The notes under the pieces were generated by a model that saw only the letters and a list, made by a program, of their open reading frames with translations, ran no database searches and was not told the DNA's origin. From Talinum fruticosum (lineage: Eukaryota > Streptophyta > Magnoliopsida > Caryophyllales > Talinaceae), in assembly GCA_021018815.1 (NCBI GenBank), contig JAITYX010000054.1, forward strand, positions 3,720,001-3,784,000: 64,000 nt of DNA, read 5' to 3'. Of the stretch, positions 22,250 to 34,400 are shown in pieces. Both the position numbers and the translations under genes were made by a program. Each line of letters begins with the position of its first letter. Position 1 is the stretch's first letter.

Positions 22250-22640
22250 TTTCCCACCTACCACTATAATTTGGTTTAAATTTTTTTTTTAACACACTTT
22301 CACCAAAATTTTTATTTGGTGGGAATTGAAAAATTGAATTTACTAGTGAACCATTTTGGGGGTGAAAGAGCTGCCATTAAAATAAAAAAAGGGGGAAATT
22401 TAAATAAATAAATGTTAGTGGAAAATTAGTGAAAAATTAGTAGGAAATCAATTTTTTATAAAAATTAATATTGTGAAAATATTTGGTGGTGGAAAATCAG
22501 TGGAAATTTAGTGGGAAATTTTTCATCAAAAATATGACGGTGGTAAATCGAGTGAAAAAAATCAAGTAGTGGAAAAACAGTGAAAAATTTCCCACTTGTG
22601 ATTTTTCAGTGGAAAATTACAATGGGAAATTTGATGATTT
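22250..22640. repeat. CACTA subterminal repeats, right
   Basis: Repeated AGTGGAAAATT / AGTGGGAAATTT motifs up to the terminal inverted repeat. Confidence 0.82.
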
Positions 22641-22652
22641 TTGGTAGTGTTC

Positions 22653-23100
22653 ATTAGTAGCTCCAAAAATTATATCATCAACATAAATGTGAGCAATAAG
22701 AAAGTCTTTCCCCTTGATTTTTATGTAAAGAGTTTTGTCAATCTGACCTCTTTTGAAATCATTTTCAACAAAGAAACTGCTCGATCTTTTATACCAAGCT
22801 CCGGGAGCTAGTTTAAGACCATAAAGAGCCTTTTGCAATTTGAAAACATGATTTGGAAATTATGAGTTTTCAAATCTAGGGGTTGCTCAACATAGACTTC
22901 CTCTTGAATGAAACCATTCAGAAAAGCACATTTGACATCCATTTGATATAATTTAATATTCATGCTTGATGCAAATGCCACGAGGATTTTAATTGCTTCG
23001 ATTCTAGCAATTGTTTGATCTTTAACATTCTCGGCTAGCTCCTGAGCTAGTTCGATCCGAGTCATGATGTTCGAGCTATCCGATTCTTAGCTGCTTTCTT
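22653..23100 (-). CDS. pol: Copia RT, N-terminal and palm part (upstream of CACTA insertion)
   Basis: The minus strand reads VAFASSMNIKLYQMDVKCAF, LNGFIQEEVYVEQP, KALYGLKLAPGAWYKR and then the catalytic IYVDDIIFGATNE (about 22655-22695). The CACTA insertion follows within the next few codons. YVDD is the Copia form of the RT active site and is intact. It joins the part at 17104-18012. Confidence 0.92.
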
Positions 23101-23109
23101 TTGACTCTG

Positions 23110-24110
23110 TTTGAGCTCAACTTCGAGCAAGATCATCTACATCTCGACCGAGTTTCAAATCCGAGAAGGTTGACTCACTTGGTTTTCCCCAATCAATCTC
23201 ATCAAACACAACGTGGATTCTTTCTTCCACTTTATTAGTCCTTTTATTGAATACATGATATGCTTTACTATGAGGTTAATAACCCGGAAAGATACCTTCA
23301 TCTGACCGAGCATCAAACTAGGTCGGGTGATCCTTACCATTATTGTGAACATAGCACTTACATCCGCAGGGTTTGAAGTATGAGATGTTAGGTTTCTTTC
23401 CCTTGTAGAGCTCATATGGAGTGTACTTCAAGATGGGTCGGATGAGGCATCTGTCCGAGTGTAATTTGCTCGTGTTGATCGCCTCGGTCCGGAAATAGTA
23501 AGGTAGATCGTGTTCAATCATCATCGTCCTTCCTATTTCTTCAAGATTTCGGTTCTTTCTCTCCACTACCTCATTCTATTGAGGGGTTCTGGGTGCTTGA
23601 GAAGTTGTGAGAAATACCATTCTTATCGCAGAACTCTGCAAATTCCGAGTAATCGAACTCCCTTCCATGGTCAATTTGAATTCTTCGATCCGAGTCCGAG
23701 ACTCAACTTGAATTTTCCAGCAAAGCTTGTTGAACTCTTTGAAAGCTTCATTTTTGTGATTAATAAAACAAACCCAGGTAAATCGTAAGTAGTCATCAAC
23801 AATCACAAGTACATATAATTTACCTCCGAGACTCTTTACGGGGATCTCACCATATAATCCATATGCAACATTTCGAGCATTTTGGATGTGGAAATAGTTT
23901 TAAGAGATTTGAAGAATGGTCTTACCTATTTCCCTTTTGTGCATGCTTCACCGATTTTATTTTTCTTAAATGCACGATTAGGTAAACCTCTAACTAAACC
24001 ATGAGATGCAAGCTTTTTTATAGTATGCATGCTAACATGACCTAGTCTACGATGCCATGTCCAAGAATCATCATGCATTGATGGTTTTAAACAAGATAAA
24101 TTCTGACTTG
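23110..24110 (-). CDS. Copia integrase (frameshifted)
   Basis: Minus-strand pieces are IVDDYLRFTWVCFINHKNEA (about 23745-23806, first core Asp region), then RTPQ and MERKNRNLEEIGRTMM (23566 downward), YTPYELYKGKKPNISYFKPC (about 23360-23430) and the linker toward RT. These are the usual Copia integrase landmarks. The second catalytic region is damaged. Frames change several times. Confidence 0.88.
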
Positions 24111-24164
24111 GATCGAAAGAGGAATAGTGTGGGTATTACCCGATCTCTTACCCGAGAGCTTAAT

Positions 24165-24420
24165 CTATTTGGTGGTTGAATTAGAAATGTAGAATTTGGT
24201 CCGAGTGAATCTTACCTCTTGACCCTTGTCACACAATTGAGAGATGTTGAGTAGATTGTACTTTAATCCCATGACAAGATAGACTGGGCTTACCAGGCTA
24301 TCTCCTTTCCCAATCTTGCCTATTCCAACTATCTCGACTTTACTTGTCATCTCCAAAAGTGACTTTGCCTCCTTTGTAATTTTCCAACTCGAAAAGAGTC
24401 TTCAATCTCCTAACATATTG
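24165..24420 (-). CDS. Copia GAG-pre-integrase / protease-end segment
   Basis: The minus strand gives GKGDSLVSPVYLVMGLKYNL then LLNISQLCDKGQEV, the conserved segment between protease and integrase zinc domain in Copia pol. The catalytic protease Asp is not clearly seen in the damaged sequence to the right. Confidence 0.8.
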
Positions 24421-25240
24421 TGTGAGCATCCACTGTCTAAGTACCAATGACTTTTTGTCCTCTTCTTAGTTACTCGCAAGTCGAAACACACTAACCCTTC
24501 TAACTTCCTCTAACGAACCCAGTAACTCCCTTTACTATGGTCCTTTTCGAGGAAGAAGACTCTGAGAAACCCAAATTTGAATAACGTTAGGTTTGGTTTG
24601 ATTCCGAGTCTTCTTTTAGAAAACTAAGTTTGTGTCTCTTTCTTTTGAAATTCATTTCTTTTCTAAACAAGTGGAGAAGGTTTTCTCCTGTAATATGATT
24701 TGGGCTCAGTCCTCCTTTCATTTTTATGAATAGGACCATGCTCAACCTTCCTAAACTTCACAATTCTGGAATCCTTCATAAAAAGATTTGAGTAGGAATT
24801 AGATTTCTCCTCTTCGTTAAAACCAAGCCCTTCTTTCCTAAAGGAGACACACCGAGAGCCTAAAAGCATGTCAAGGTTTTTCTAACCTTGAGTAAATTTT
24901 AAAACAAGCTCTTGAGACTCAATAAGCTTTCTTTTCAGATGCTCATTTTCTCTTACGAGTGACTCGAGACGCAGTCTCATTAGCTTCGAGTACTAGTCTT
25001 GAGTTCCTTTAAAGTAAGTCTCGGTTTTCGAATTCATTTTTCAAACCATTGCTCTCGAAGTGAGAGACTCAAGTTATTCTTTGAATTGAGAAGAATCAAA
25101 ATTAGACTTTTCTTCCAAAGTATAAATATATTTAGCTAAATCAACTTTAGAGAACTTGAGAAAGTATTCAATTACCTCTTGAGGACTTGTCTCCTTAATG
25201 TCCGAATTGTCGAGAATCTAACTCGGATTCAGCTTACGAG
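24421..25240 (-). other. Degraded Copia gag-pol junction
   Basis: Lies between the zinc-knuckle region and the protease end. Only short open stretches remain (for example 24869-24663, minus). It is colinear with the element, so it is decayed coding sequence, not an insertion. Confidence 0.6.
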
Positions 25241-26303
25241 TCTTTAGTGCCATCCGACACTTTGAGTCATCGGAATCTTCATCTTCTTCAGACGAGTCTT
25301 CATCACTCCATGTGGCCATCATAGCCTTCTTCTTCTTTCTATCCCTCTTTCTCCTTGGACAGTCCTTGACTATGTGATCTTTACTTGCCACATTCAAAAC
25401 AGCTAGAGTTCTTTGTTAAAGATAACTTTGAAGGGGAGGAGTATTAACCTTTTCTGTCCTTCTTATCTTTCTTGTAGAACTCTTCCTTTGGCCTCTTCTC
25501 CCATTTCTTTTGCTTCGTCATTCTTTTGAAGCCTCACGCAATGAGTGCCATGGGGTCTTCATCCGAGTCCGAGGAACTCGGACTTTCTCCTCTACTTTTT
25601 AAGGCTTTCGGTGCAATGTTCTTTTTAGTGCCGACCTCAGCATCCTCTTCTTCCGAGATGGATTTCATGGGTAAGTAGCTTCCCAATCGGTTCATCCGGC
25701 TTAAGTTGAGAGAGGTTCCGAGCTTCCTCGATTGCTATCACCTTGGGACCCCATCTTCTCTTTGGCGGACTTCTTAGAATTTTTCTGCACATTTCTTCAT
25801 GGGAAATCTTTCTACCCAGAGATTACAGATTGTTTGTAATCTCGGTAAAGCGTATAAACATCGGACCGATGTTTTCTTCGGCTCCATCTTGTATCGCTCA
25901 TATTTGTAAAGATATTGACGTATCTTTGCCTGTTTCACTTGGCTTGTTCCTTCATATGTGTTGACAAGAGTGTCCCACACATCTTTAGCTGTGTCACAGG
26001 TTGACACTCTGCTGTATACTTCTAAGCCGATAGCACACATCAGAATGTTCATCGCTTTATAGTTCTTTCTCAACTTTTCGACTCCTCATTGGTGTACTCG
26101 AACTTCTCTTTACGCACAGCTCTTGTATCTTCCATCTTCATTAGAATGTAATTGCCTTCTTGGATGATGTTCCAAACATCTTCATCATTGTCCAGCAGAA
26201 AGTATTCCATTAGCTTATTCTAGTGCATGAAGTTTGATCCTTTGAACTTTGGTGGTCCGGTGGAAGATCTTCCTTCATCAAACTCTCCGATGTTACGAGC
26301 CAT
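25241..26303 (-). CDS. gag: Copia Gag with CCHC knuckle (frameshifted)
   Basis: Minus-strand start ATG at 26301-26303 (MARNIGEFDEGRSS), about 60 bases from the PBS. It continues PPKFKGSNFMH and, at 26073-25774, NILMCAIGLEVYSRVSTCDT then AKDVWDTLVNTYEGTSQVKQ, the usual Copia Gag core. A CFECGK...H...KDC zinc knuckle is near 25360-25400, followed by a basic KRDRKKKK run and an acidic tail (DEDSSEEDEDSDD) at about 25255-25330. Confidence 0.88.
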
Positions 26304-26343
26304 CCGATCTTTAGACCTTCTAATTGTTAAATCCTTTTTGAAA

Positions 26344-26362
26344 GGCTAAGCTCTAATACCAA
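26344..26362 (-). other. Copia primer-binding site, initiator tRNA-Met type
   Basis: The minus strand reads TGGTATTAGAGCTTAGCC next to the 5' LTR (2-bp gap), the iMet-type PBS common in plant Copia elements. Confidence 0.82.
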
Positions 26363-26363
26363 T

Positions 26364-27847
26364 TGAAGGCTTGCTCTTGGAGAGTCTTAGTCACCATAAA
26401 GGGGGTGAATAGGGTGATGAGGAAATTTTAACAAACTTAGATACTTTAAGCTTGAAAAGAATGAACAAGATAATCCGAGTCTAGATTGGACTCAAAAAGT
26501 GTAAACTCGGATATATGTGGAAACCCTTCGGGGCGAGAAAACCACGGACAGTGCTAGTCCAAGCACCAAGTCAAATCCACTATTTTGAATCCACAAAATA
26601 TAACGGATCGACTCACCCGCAGCTGTTACGTTAGACAATTCCTTACGGTGTTTTGGTAGACTCAGAAATTCCCTTATCCGATCTAGTACTTCCTAACCGA
26701 GGTAACCTTTACGACTAGGGACAAGCTGAGCTGAGTTAACCTTATAGCTCAATCAAGGGACCTTACTTAAAAAGTATGAAGAGTATATAACTGATTACAA
26801 GACTTTATAACTCGGAAAGTATGAATTACAAGCTAGGAGTTCTAAATTTTTAAGATTGAATATGAAAACAACGAATTGTTCTTAAGTAATGTGTTTCAAC
26901 AATAGGTCCAGCAATATTCAAGTCTTGTGAGGTGGATTCTATTTATAGATGACCAAGCATATTAGCCGTTGTGACTTATTTACGAACGAAGTCCTTCCTG
27001 GCCATTGTAATGGCTCTTCCGGGTCGCTCAAAAAGATCCGTTGGGATGTAAATGTTATGCAACGGCTCTTGGCTCCTAAAGGTGCTCCAGTCAGCTGGTG
27101 ATGTTTGAAAAGTAAGGTGGAAACCACCGTTGAGCTTAGCGTTAAAGGTTTCAGCTTTAGAAACAAACAACCACGACATAGCGTCCGAGCCTTGTTCGAA
27201 GTAGAAAAGCCTTGTCTGCTGGTGATTGACGACTTGAAGTATGTTACTTTTGTAATTCAAAAATGAGATAACCTCGTTTGGATGACCTACAAAAGTAAAC
27301 CACATTGGTTCTCAAAGTATAAAATACTTTGGTCCAAGATTAGTCCTAGATAATAATTTAATTAAGATAATTAAGTGCATAATTATCTTAGGCCTAGAAG
27401 AGTGAAATTCTCCGAGTCTAATATTCATTATACTCAAATTCCATCGTAGTCGGTCCTAAGAGAGATTAAGTTATAAGGGTGAAAACATCGGAGTATAAGG
27501 ACTTGATCCGGACAAATAATTCTCAAACATACACACTCGACTTAAAAGGTTGAACTCACACTTGTAATTCACTTTGCTTTGAAATACGAAGTCGAACTTA
27601 GATAAAAAGTGTTAGAGAGATTATTTGAACATGCGATAGATCTAAGTGATATCCGAATGACTCGAAACATCAATGTGAGAAGATAAACAAGAGTGTGTTT
27701 TCCGAGTCGATCGAAACGAATGAAAACTTATATAAGAGTTTCTATAACACTCAAAGTGACTTGGAATCAAAACTTAGGAGGGATGAGGTTTGTACCTAAG
27801 TCTTTATGTAGTACTCGGAATGATCTAGATTCGAGTCCGAGTCTTCG
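26364..27847 (-). repeat. Copia 5' LTR (1484 bp)
   Basis: Pairs with 11380-12862. Begins TGAAGGCTTGCTCTTGG and ends GTCTTCG, where CTTCA is expected. The last base and target copy read CGATTAC instead of CAGTTAC. TATA box at 26940-26947 (minus). Confidence 0.92.
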
Positions 27848-30480
27848 ATTACCACCACCCTTGTCCGTGTACGAGGTCGGGCTTAGGTCAATAAAGTTAA
27901 AATTTTAAATATAAGTTAGTAATAGGCAACAAATACAAGGCACCACTGAAACTGTAAATATTTACAACTGTAGTAACAACTCTTTGACTGATAGACAATG
28001 TTTCCTAAATTGTTAAAACCCAACCAAAGGTCCTACTGTGAGCCGCTACGTCCGAGTACTCACAGACTTGATACTTCAGAAAATTATCTAAAACAAAACA
28101 AGAAAATAATTTGGCAAAATGATTCGAAACTCAATACATTCATTATTATGTAGTAAAATATAAGTTAGAACTTTTTGGGTTAAGCACGTGCATTTCAATT
28201 CATTTTATAAATGAGGGAGAGAGAATAACTTAAAACGATTGTTAATTGATTATCCGTGTAGTTACCCTTGCGATCATCCAGTTTCCCTTCCATGTGTACA
28301 CACCCAAACCCATCGGGAAGTCTAGTTGGTTGCGGCACGGTTACGGTGTGCCGACTTTGAATAATGGTGAAGTATTGATGGGTGGGTCCACTTTTATATG
28401 GGAAATAATGTTTGAAAATGATTCTTTGTTGGTTAATGGCGGCCATATCCGACCTTGATTTCCGAATGAAAACTTGAAAAGCATAACCGATAAACGTACC
28501 TGATTTGCTCGATGGTGGTCTTTGTTTTTTTTTTTTTAAGACTTGGTACAGGACCCGAACGAGCGTCGGCTTGCTGGCCTTAACTAAAGTTTTTACAAAA
28601 TAAATCTTATGAATAATATTACATTTGTTTGTTAAGTTCATTTATAATAACTTTACTTATACCTTTAACTATGATCTTAGTATTATGAATAACATGATTT
28701 TAGGCTTATGTGATTACTTGCTCATGTTTTATTTCATTATTTCTAATTATGTAATAAGTTACTTTATCCATGAATATACATAATCATTTTATTATGAACT
28801 GTTATTGAGTCTAAACATACATTATAATACTACTAATTTTTACTTAGCATGCAAGTTAATTGATCACTTTAAGTTATAACTAAATCCACATTCAAACATG
28901 AATTCTTTTATAATGAACTAATTAACCTTTTTATTTCATTTTTATTTCTTAACAAAATTATTCCAAACTAAATCATGCATGTAGAATTTAAATTTTCTTT
29001 ACTAACATAATTATATTTTCTGTTAATTTTAGATTTTATCTGCAAAAAGAAAATATTTAATTTTAATGTTAAAACTTAAATTATGACAATTTAGGGTTAA
29101 GGTTTACCTAGAAAAAGAGTGAAGGGAGGCCAAGGTTGTGGTGATTGATGGTGGGGACTGGTGGCGGTAGGGTGCCATCCAGCGCAGAGGCGGTGCTTGG
29201 CGGCAGGTGGTAGTGCTTGGGGGCAGGTGGCGGTGCTTGGCGGCAGTGGCGGTGGTTGGGTTTTAAGGAAGATGTGTTTTAGGGAATAAAGAGGATAGAG
29301 AAAGTGTGTGCTTTGGTGGTTGAGATGGGGTGATTGGTGGTTACGATCAGCGTTTACCGGTGGCGGTGGGTCCGGTGTTTGAAAATGGTGGCTTTGCACG
29401 GTGACCGGTGGGCGGCACATGGGCTGGAGATGGGTGGCCGACATGACTGGCCGGATATGATGGAGAGGGTATAAGCATGAGAGATGGTGGTGAAAAGTTG
29501 GTGATTAGGGTGGTTTTGGGATGTGTTTCCCAATGATAGAGTGGCCCGTGGGATGGTCTAAACATGGCGACGGGTACAATGCAAGGTGGTGAATGGTTCT
29601 GGCTGGCGATGGTCAGCTGAAGGGGCCGGTGAGCGGCTATGGAGGTGGTCGAAGTGGGGGAGATGGACAGGTGAGGGAGGAGAGAGAAAGTGAACTAGGT
29701 TAGTTTTTAGGGTGGATTTTTCTGATTTAATTCTTCTATTTATACTAATTCCCATCCTAATCTGCATGGCTTTGTTGTCCATCAATTTAATTTCTTCTTG
29801 GCATTTGGTAATGGTGCATGATAAGCATGGTGATTTGTCAATTTGATAAACATGCTTAGTGTCATTTTGGGTGTCAAGCTTTTATTTGATCCCAATAATT
29901 ACCTTAGCCTAATTTATTTGATTATTTATTAGTTTTATTATCATTACCAGCATTGTTATTATTATTTATTTTTATTAGTTTTATTATTTTCATGATAATT
30001 ATTTTTATTATTATTTTTATTATATTATTGCTAATATTATGGTTATTGTTATTGTTATTACTATTTATTTGGTATTTGATCTATTTTACATTAAATTAGG
30101 TTAGTTTTACTAACAAAGTTATTTCTTAAGATTGGTATTTGGATTATTGTTTAGTTATACGTAAGTTGTGCTAATTGTTATTAGATATGTATGTATATAT
30201 ATAAAGTCCGAACTTATATGAAAATATTTATGATTTACGTTAGGAACTTAAATATGGCTTATGTCAATATAAGTACTACATAATATGTTGAAATTATTTT
30301 GCGAAACATTTTTAAAATATCGGCCATCCGTCATCGTCGTTCGCATTTGGGTCCTGCAAAAATAATTTTGATACACATACGTATAATATGATATGAAAAT
30401 ATTTTGAAATTGAAATACTTGCGCTCATGATGAGTCAGTGTATTAGGTTAATATTGTTTTTTTAGGGTCGGGTTGTTACA
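27848..30480 (-). repeat. Right part of solo gypsy LTR
   Basis: Resumes after the Copia insertion and ends TTAGGGTCGGGTTGTTACA. It contains a GC-rich exon-like block (about 29100-29650), a minus-strand TATAAATA at 29737-29744, and a minus-strand donor-like CTAG/GTAAACC near 29105 followed by TTAACCCTAAATT. AT-rich sequence fills 28650-29090 and 29750-30470. The ORFs here look incidental. Confidence 0.82.
29737..29744 (-). promoter_or_regulatory. TATA box of solo gypsy LTR
   Basis: GTATAAATAGAAG on the minus strand, just upstream of the GC-rich leader block. Confidence 0.65.
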
Positions 30481-30485
30481 GTAGG
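30481..30485. other. Target-site duplication GTAGG, right copy
   Basis: Matches 11283-11287; pararetrovirus sequence resumes after it. Confidence 0.85.
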
Positions 30486-32300
30486 GTACTCATCATATTT
30501 AAATCTATGAGGGAAAAAATTTCTAGACCTAACTCTTCCAATTCTAGAAAATCCTTTTCAGATTATTCTTCTATTAGGACAGAAACTCTTAGCAATTTCC
30601 AAAGATACAAGTTTACAGCTCCCATTCCAGAGCTCGTTCAAAATTGCTCTTCTCCCACTTCTTACGAAATAGGAGGAGCAATTAATGTCATTACAAAATT
30701 AGGATTTGAAATAAATTGGTCTTTCTTGAAACTAAGATAATTATTCCCAGAAAAATATACATTATAGAAAATGGTTTCAACAATCGGATGAGAACTTTAA
30801 AGCCAAAATTAAAACAAAATGGATAGCCAATATGACTAGATTGTCGGCCAATATTCCCTTTTTATATGGTTTTCTACATTTTCCTCACATCTAGGACTTC
30901 AAAATATTTATTCAATTCCCAATATTAATGTCCAAACAACACTTCTAAAAGTCTGGCACCTTCGGAATGGTAGTAGTATTGTTGCTTGTTCATCCTCCCA
31001 AGTTTAAAGCAATTACACTCAAATTTAATGATGAAGAATTCATTGCATCACCTTACAAAAAGGTCGGGGGAGGGGTTGACATCTGCTACTACTGATGATC
31101 TTAAAAAGATCCATCAACATGCAAATTATACAAATGCAATTCTTAGTACAATAGTAGAGCAACTAACATTTGTGACAACAAAATTACATATAAAAAAATT
31201 TAAGTCTCTTGAAAGTTCTAACGAGTAACACAAAACCTTTTCATTACATAGACAATATTTCTAAAACTTTCTTTAAACTTGATAGTATTCCTAAGCAAAA
31301 CGAAGACTCCCTTGTAAAAGTTGCTTCAAATTCTAATGTTAGTCTTCTTGATAGCATCTCTAAACAAATAAAAGAAATTGACATCATGCTAAAAGGAAAA
31401 TCTATTAGCTATCTTAATAAGACTTGCCAACTACAAAGTAATGGGACTTCTTCATCTGAATCATATACAAATAATGATGAGCTTGTTCCAATTAAGACTT
31501 TCCAAAATACTTCTGAAGAAGATAATAAGCAGCCTTTAATAAACAAAAGTAAATCATGGAAGAATTCCAAAACTAAAAATTATTATTCTAAACCCACTCC
31601 TTTAGACATTCAATATGAAGCAAGAGGAGAATTTTCACCAGGACATTATGACAAAAATTCTACTTATGAATAGAATATAGATGAAAAATCCAAACATGAA
31701 ACTCTATCCACATTACAAGAAATGGGGATGGTGGTGGTTGCCTACAAACCAAAAAAACATACCGCTAAAGATGTTGCTTCAGCACTTGCTCTAGGTTTTA
31801 CAGGACAATTTGGCGGGACAACTTCATGAGTCATGAAGAAAAGACTTCAATCTTGAATCACATTACAAAAATCAAACAAGAAAATGGGATAGAAATAGAT
31901 GAAGAGGATGGTTATGAACATTTAATTCATACTATTACTCTTCATTTCATTGACAACCCAAATGAAGGACAAACAGATCGCTAAATATGTCCTTATTAAC
32001 CTAAGATGTCTTACTTTAAGTTAGTATAGATGGTATAAAGACCTCTTCCTTACCAATGTCTTTAAACGTGAAGACGGAACCCAAAATTTTTGGAAAGAAA
32101 GATTCATTGCTGGTCTTCCTTAACTCTTTGGATAACAAATCCTTACTAAATTAAGACAACATTTCAAGCACGAGATGGTATTCCTTTTAATCGTCTTACA
32201 TTTGGAAAAATTTTTTAGAAGAACTAAAAGTGAAGGACTTGTAATTTGCAATGAATTCAATTTGCAAGCCAAATACGGATCGAGAAAGTGCCCAATCTCA
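30486..32300 (+). pseudogene. Viral coat-protein-like region (endogenous pararetrovirus)
   Basis: Decayed coding sequence between the movement-protein part and the CCHC knuckle, where the capsid domain belongs. The longest open piece is 31209-31673 (154 codons), rich in Ser, Asn and Lys. Individual residues give no sure family match; the call rests on position and on the zinc knuckle downstream. Several stops and frame changes are present. Confidence 0.55.
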
Positions 32301-32307
32301 ATGAGAA

Positions 32308-32628
32308 ATGGGAACCTTTTGTAAAACTTTTAGTATCACAAAAATTGAATCCCCATCTATAAATATCAAAAGAGTTGGAAAAGTCTTTAATAGAAAACAA
32401 AGAAAACCTTCTAAAACTTTTATTCCAAAATCCGATACTCCCAAAATAAATTTTTTAAAGAAAAAGAAGTTTAACCAAAAGAGAATTATTTGTTACAAAT
32501 GTAGCAAAGTTGATCATAAAGATTTCCAATGTAAAACAGAGAAGAAAATTATTGAGCTTTTTGTCTGTCAAACCGGACTTACAAAAGAAGCTATTATCAA
32601 TTTTAGCCCACAATTCTTCCTACTCTAA
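32308..32628 (+). pseudogene. Viral CCHC zinc-knuckle region (endogenous pararetrovirus)
   Basis: Contains ICYKCSKVDHKDFQCK, a clean CX2CX4HX4C knuckle (about 32487-32535), preceded by a Lys-rich basic stretch. This is the nucleic-acid-binding end of the coat protein in Caulimoviridae. Confidence 0.75.
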
Positions 32629-32639
32629 TAATAAGGAAG

Positions 32640-33400
32640 ACTATTACCTTAGCACAAAACATGAAGACTCGAGTTGTGAGTCTTCTCCAATCAAACAACT
32701 TAATGTTATTACTTGGTAAAAGTCAAAAATAATTCTTATTAGATTTAATAGGAAAATTTTATGACCCAAAAATAAAGAAAGAATATCTAGAAAAGTTAAA
32801 ACAACTTATTCTCGATGAAGAACCAAAACCTTTTATACTCAACCATCAAACTCCGAATCTATCTAAGCTATATCAAAAATACCCAATTCCAAATCCATTC
32901 CAACAAATTATTACAAAAGATATTCAAGTTGAAGTTAATGAATTAAAGGTTCAAGTTAGAATCCTTAAGCAAGATACCTCTATACCTCACATCTTGGTAG
33001 AAGAAGTCCTAGAGGATCAATTCCTACAAACCTTATCTCAAGTTACCTTCAAATATGGTATTCTATAGTCAAATTAGTTGTTGGAGATTTCTCTATAAGT
33101 ATAGTTACTTTTATTAACAAGTGGCGCAAATCAAAATTGCATCCGACGAGGAAATGTTCCAACAAAGAATTATGAAAGGACTAAAGAAAACCTCTACAAT
33201 GCAAACGGAGAACCTTTAAACATTAGATATATATTAAATAAAGGAGACATCCAAAACAATTACTATTGTTTTAAAAATATATTTTTAATTGTTGACAATA
33301 TTACCAATGATCTCATTCTTGGTACTCTATTTCTCACTCAAATTTATCCTTTTCATGTTAATGAATTAGGAGTGCACACTAATATTATGGGTAAATAAAT
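32640..33400 (+). pseudogene. Viral aspartic protease region (endogenous pararetrovirus)
   Basis: Lies between knuckle and RT. The segment IVDNITNDLILGTLFLTQIY (about 33288-33347) has the hydrophobic Ile-Leu-Gly flap-end pattern of retropepsins. The catalytic DSG/DTG triad is not recognisable in the damaged sequence, so the domain is inferred from position and this block. Confidence 0.55.
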
Positions 33401-33699
33401 TTCCTTTAAATTTTTATCATCTCGCTAAACAAAGAGATGTCTCTCTTTTACAAACGTCCTTTATTTTCGATAAATTAATAGTTTACAATATAAGAAAACT
33501 AAAATTACCCATTTATAAGAAGAGATTGCTTATCTCAAGATCGAAGAATAGTTGCAAAATCCTTCAATTCGAAAAAAATTGTTTATCTAGAATAAATTAT
33601 AAAGAAACAAATATGTTCCGATGTTCCTAATGCTTTCTAGAAAAGAAAAAAGCACACAATTTCCTTACCTTATATAAAAGATTTTGATGAAAGAAATAT

Positions 33700-34400
33700 T
33701 CCTAGAAAAGCTCGCCCAACTCAAACGAATTTAGAGCTTCTCGAGCACTATAAAAGTGAAAATTCAATCTCTTTTAGACAAACAACTCATTAGACCTTCA
33801 AAGTCTCCTTAGAGTTGTACTTGCATTGTATGTTAATAATGCTACGAAAAGGAACGTGGAGTTCCTACACTCATTACAAATTACAAGCCCCTCAATAAAG
33901 TTCTCTAATGGATTCAAGTATCTGATTCCTAATAAAATAGATTTACTAAGTAGATTATTTGACGCTAAAATATTTTCAACATTTGTTATGAAATCCAGTT
34001 TCGACAAATACAAATTGCAGAGGTTGATCGATACAAGACTGCATTTACTTGTTCCATTCGGACACTATGAATGGAATGTAATGCCCTTTGAATTAAAAAA
34101 TGTTCCTTCTGAATTTGAAAATATTATGAACGACATTTTTTAACCCGTAAACCTCTTTTATTAGTGTTTACATTGATGATGTCCTTTTCTTTTCCAAAAC
34201 CATTGATCAACATTTCAAACATTTACAAATATTCTTACATTTTACTAAGAAAAATGGATTAGCTGTTTTAACTTCAAAAATGATTTTATTTCATACAAAA
34301 ACAAGATTTCTTGGACATGACATTTATTAAGGAACCATTAAACCTATCATGAGATCACTCACTTTTGCTAAAAAATTTTCGGATGAAATAAAAGATAAAA
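33700..34400 (+). pseudogene. Viral reverse transcriptase region (endogenous pararetrovirus)
   Basis: The active-site box reads VYIDDVLFFSKT (about 34166-34201). About 80 bases upstream is a MPFELKNVPSEFENIMNDIF segment (about 34081-34140), the normal spacing in Caulimoviridae and Ty3-type RTs. Stops and frame changes break it. The long plus-strand frame 33826-34143 covers part of the fingers/palm. Confidence 0.82.

Larger units (their letters stand above)
18013..22649. mobile_element. CACTA (En/Spm) transposon, non-autonomous, 4637 bp
   Basis: Terminal inverted repeats CACCACCAAAAATCATCAAA (left) and, at the right end read in reverse, CACTACCAAAAATCATCAAA. Flanks are TTC (18010-18012) and TTC (22650-22652), the 3-bp duplication typical of CACTA. 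Dense subterminal repeats of the AGTGGGAAA type lie at both ends. I see no recognisable TNP2-type transposase. It carries a gypsy leader fragment and a PPC-domain gene fragment, and sits inside the Copia RT just after the YVDD box. Confidence 0.92.
11380..27847 (-). mobile_element. Sirevirus-like Ty1/copia retrotransposon, minus strand, with nested insertions
   Basis: 3' LTR at 11380-12862, 5' LTR at 26364-27847, PBS next to the latter. Gag, protease, integrase, RT and RNase H read right to left in Copia order, followed by an extra ORF downstream of pol. Flanks are GTTAC (11375-11379) and ATTAC (27848-27852), an almost perfect 5-bp duplication. Removing the nested CACTA (4.6 kb) and solo LTR (1.5 kb) leaves about 10.3 kb, normal for Sireviruses. 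The extra ORF and the GGGGGAGAA polypurine motif also fit that genus. Confidence 0.88.
11288..30480 (-). mobile_element. Solo gypsy (chromovirus-type) LTR, itself split by a Copia element
   Basis: Two segments, 11288-11379 and 27848-30480, together about 2.7 kb. They form one LTR in reverse orientation, beginning TATAACGCCC and ending with the reverse of TGTAACAACCCGACCC. Both ends are present only once and are flanked by GTAGG, so it is a solo LTR left by LTR-LTR recombination. It is related to family T but clearly diverged. Everything from 11380 to 27847 inserted later. Confidence 0.85.

Noticed and set aside
28195..28641. 148-codon minus-strand ORF within the solo gypsy LTR
   Set aside because: LTR sequence with no family similarity in the related family-T LTRs; treated as chance.
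29097..29785. Pro/His-rich minus-strand ORFs resembling an extensin-like gene
   Set aside because: They coincide with the GC-rich leader of the solo LTR, downstream of its TATA box; composition only, no gene structure.
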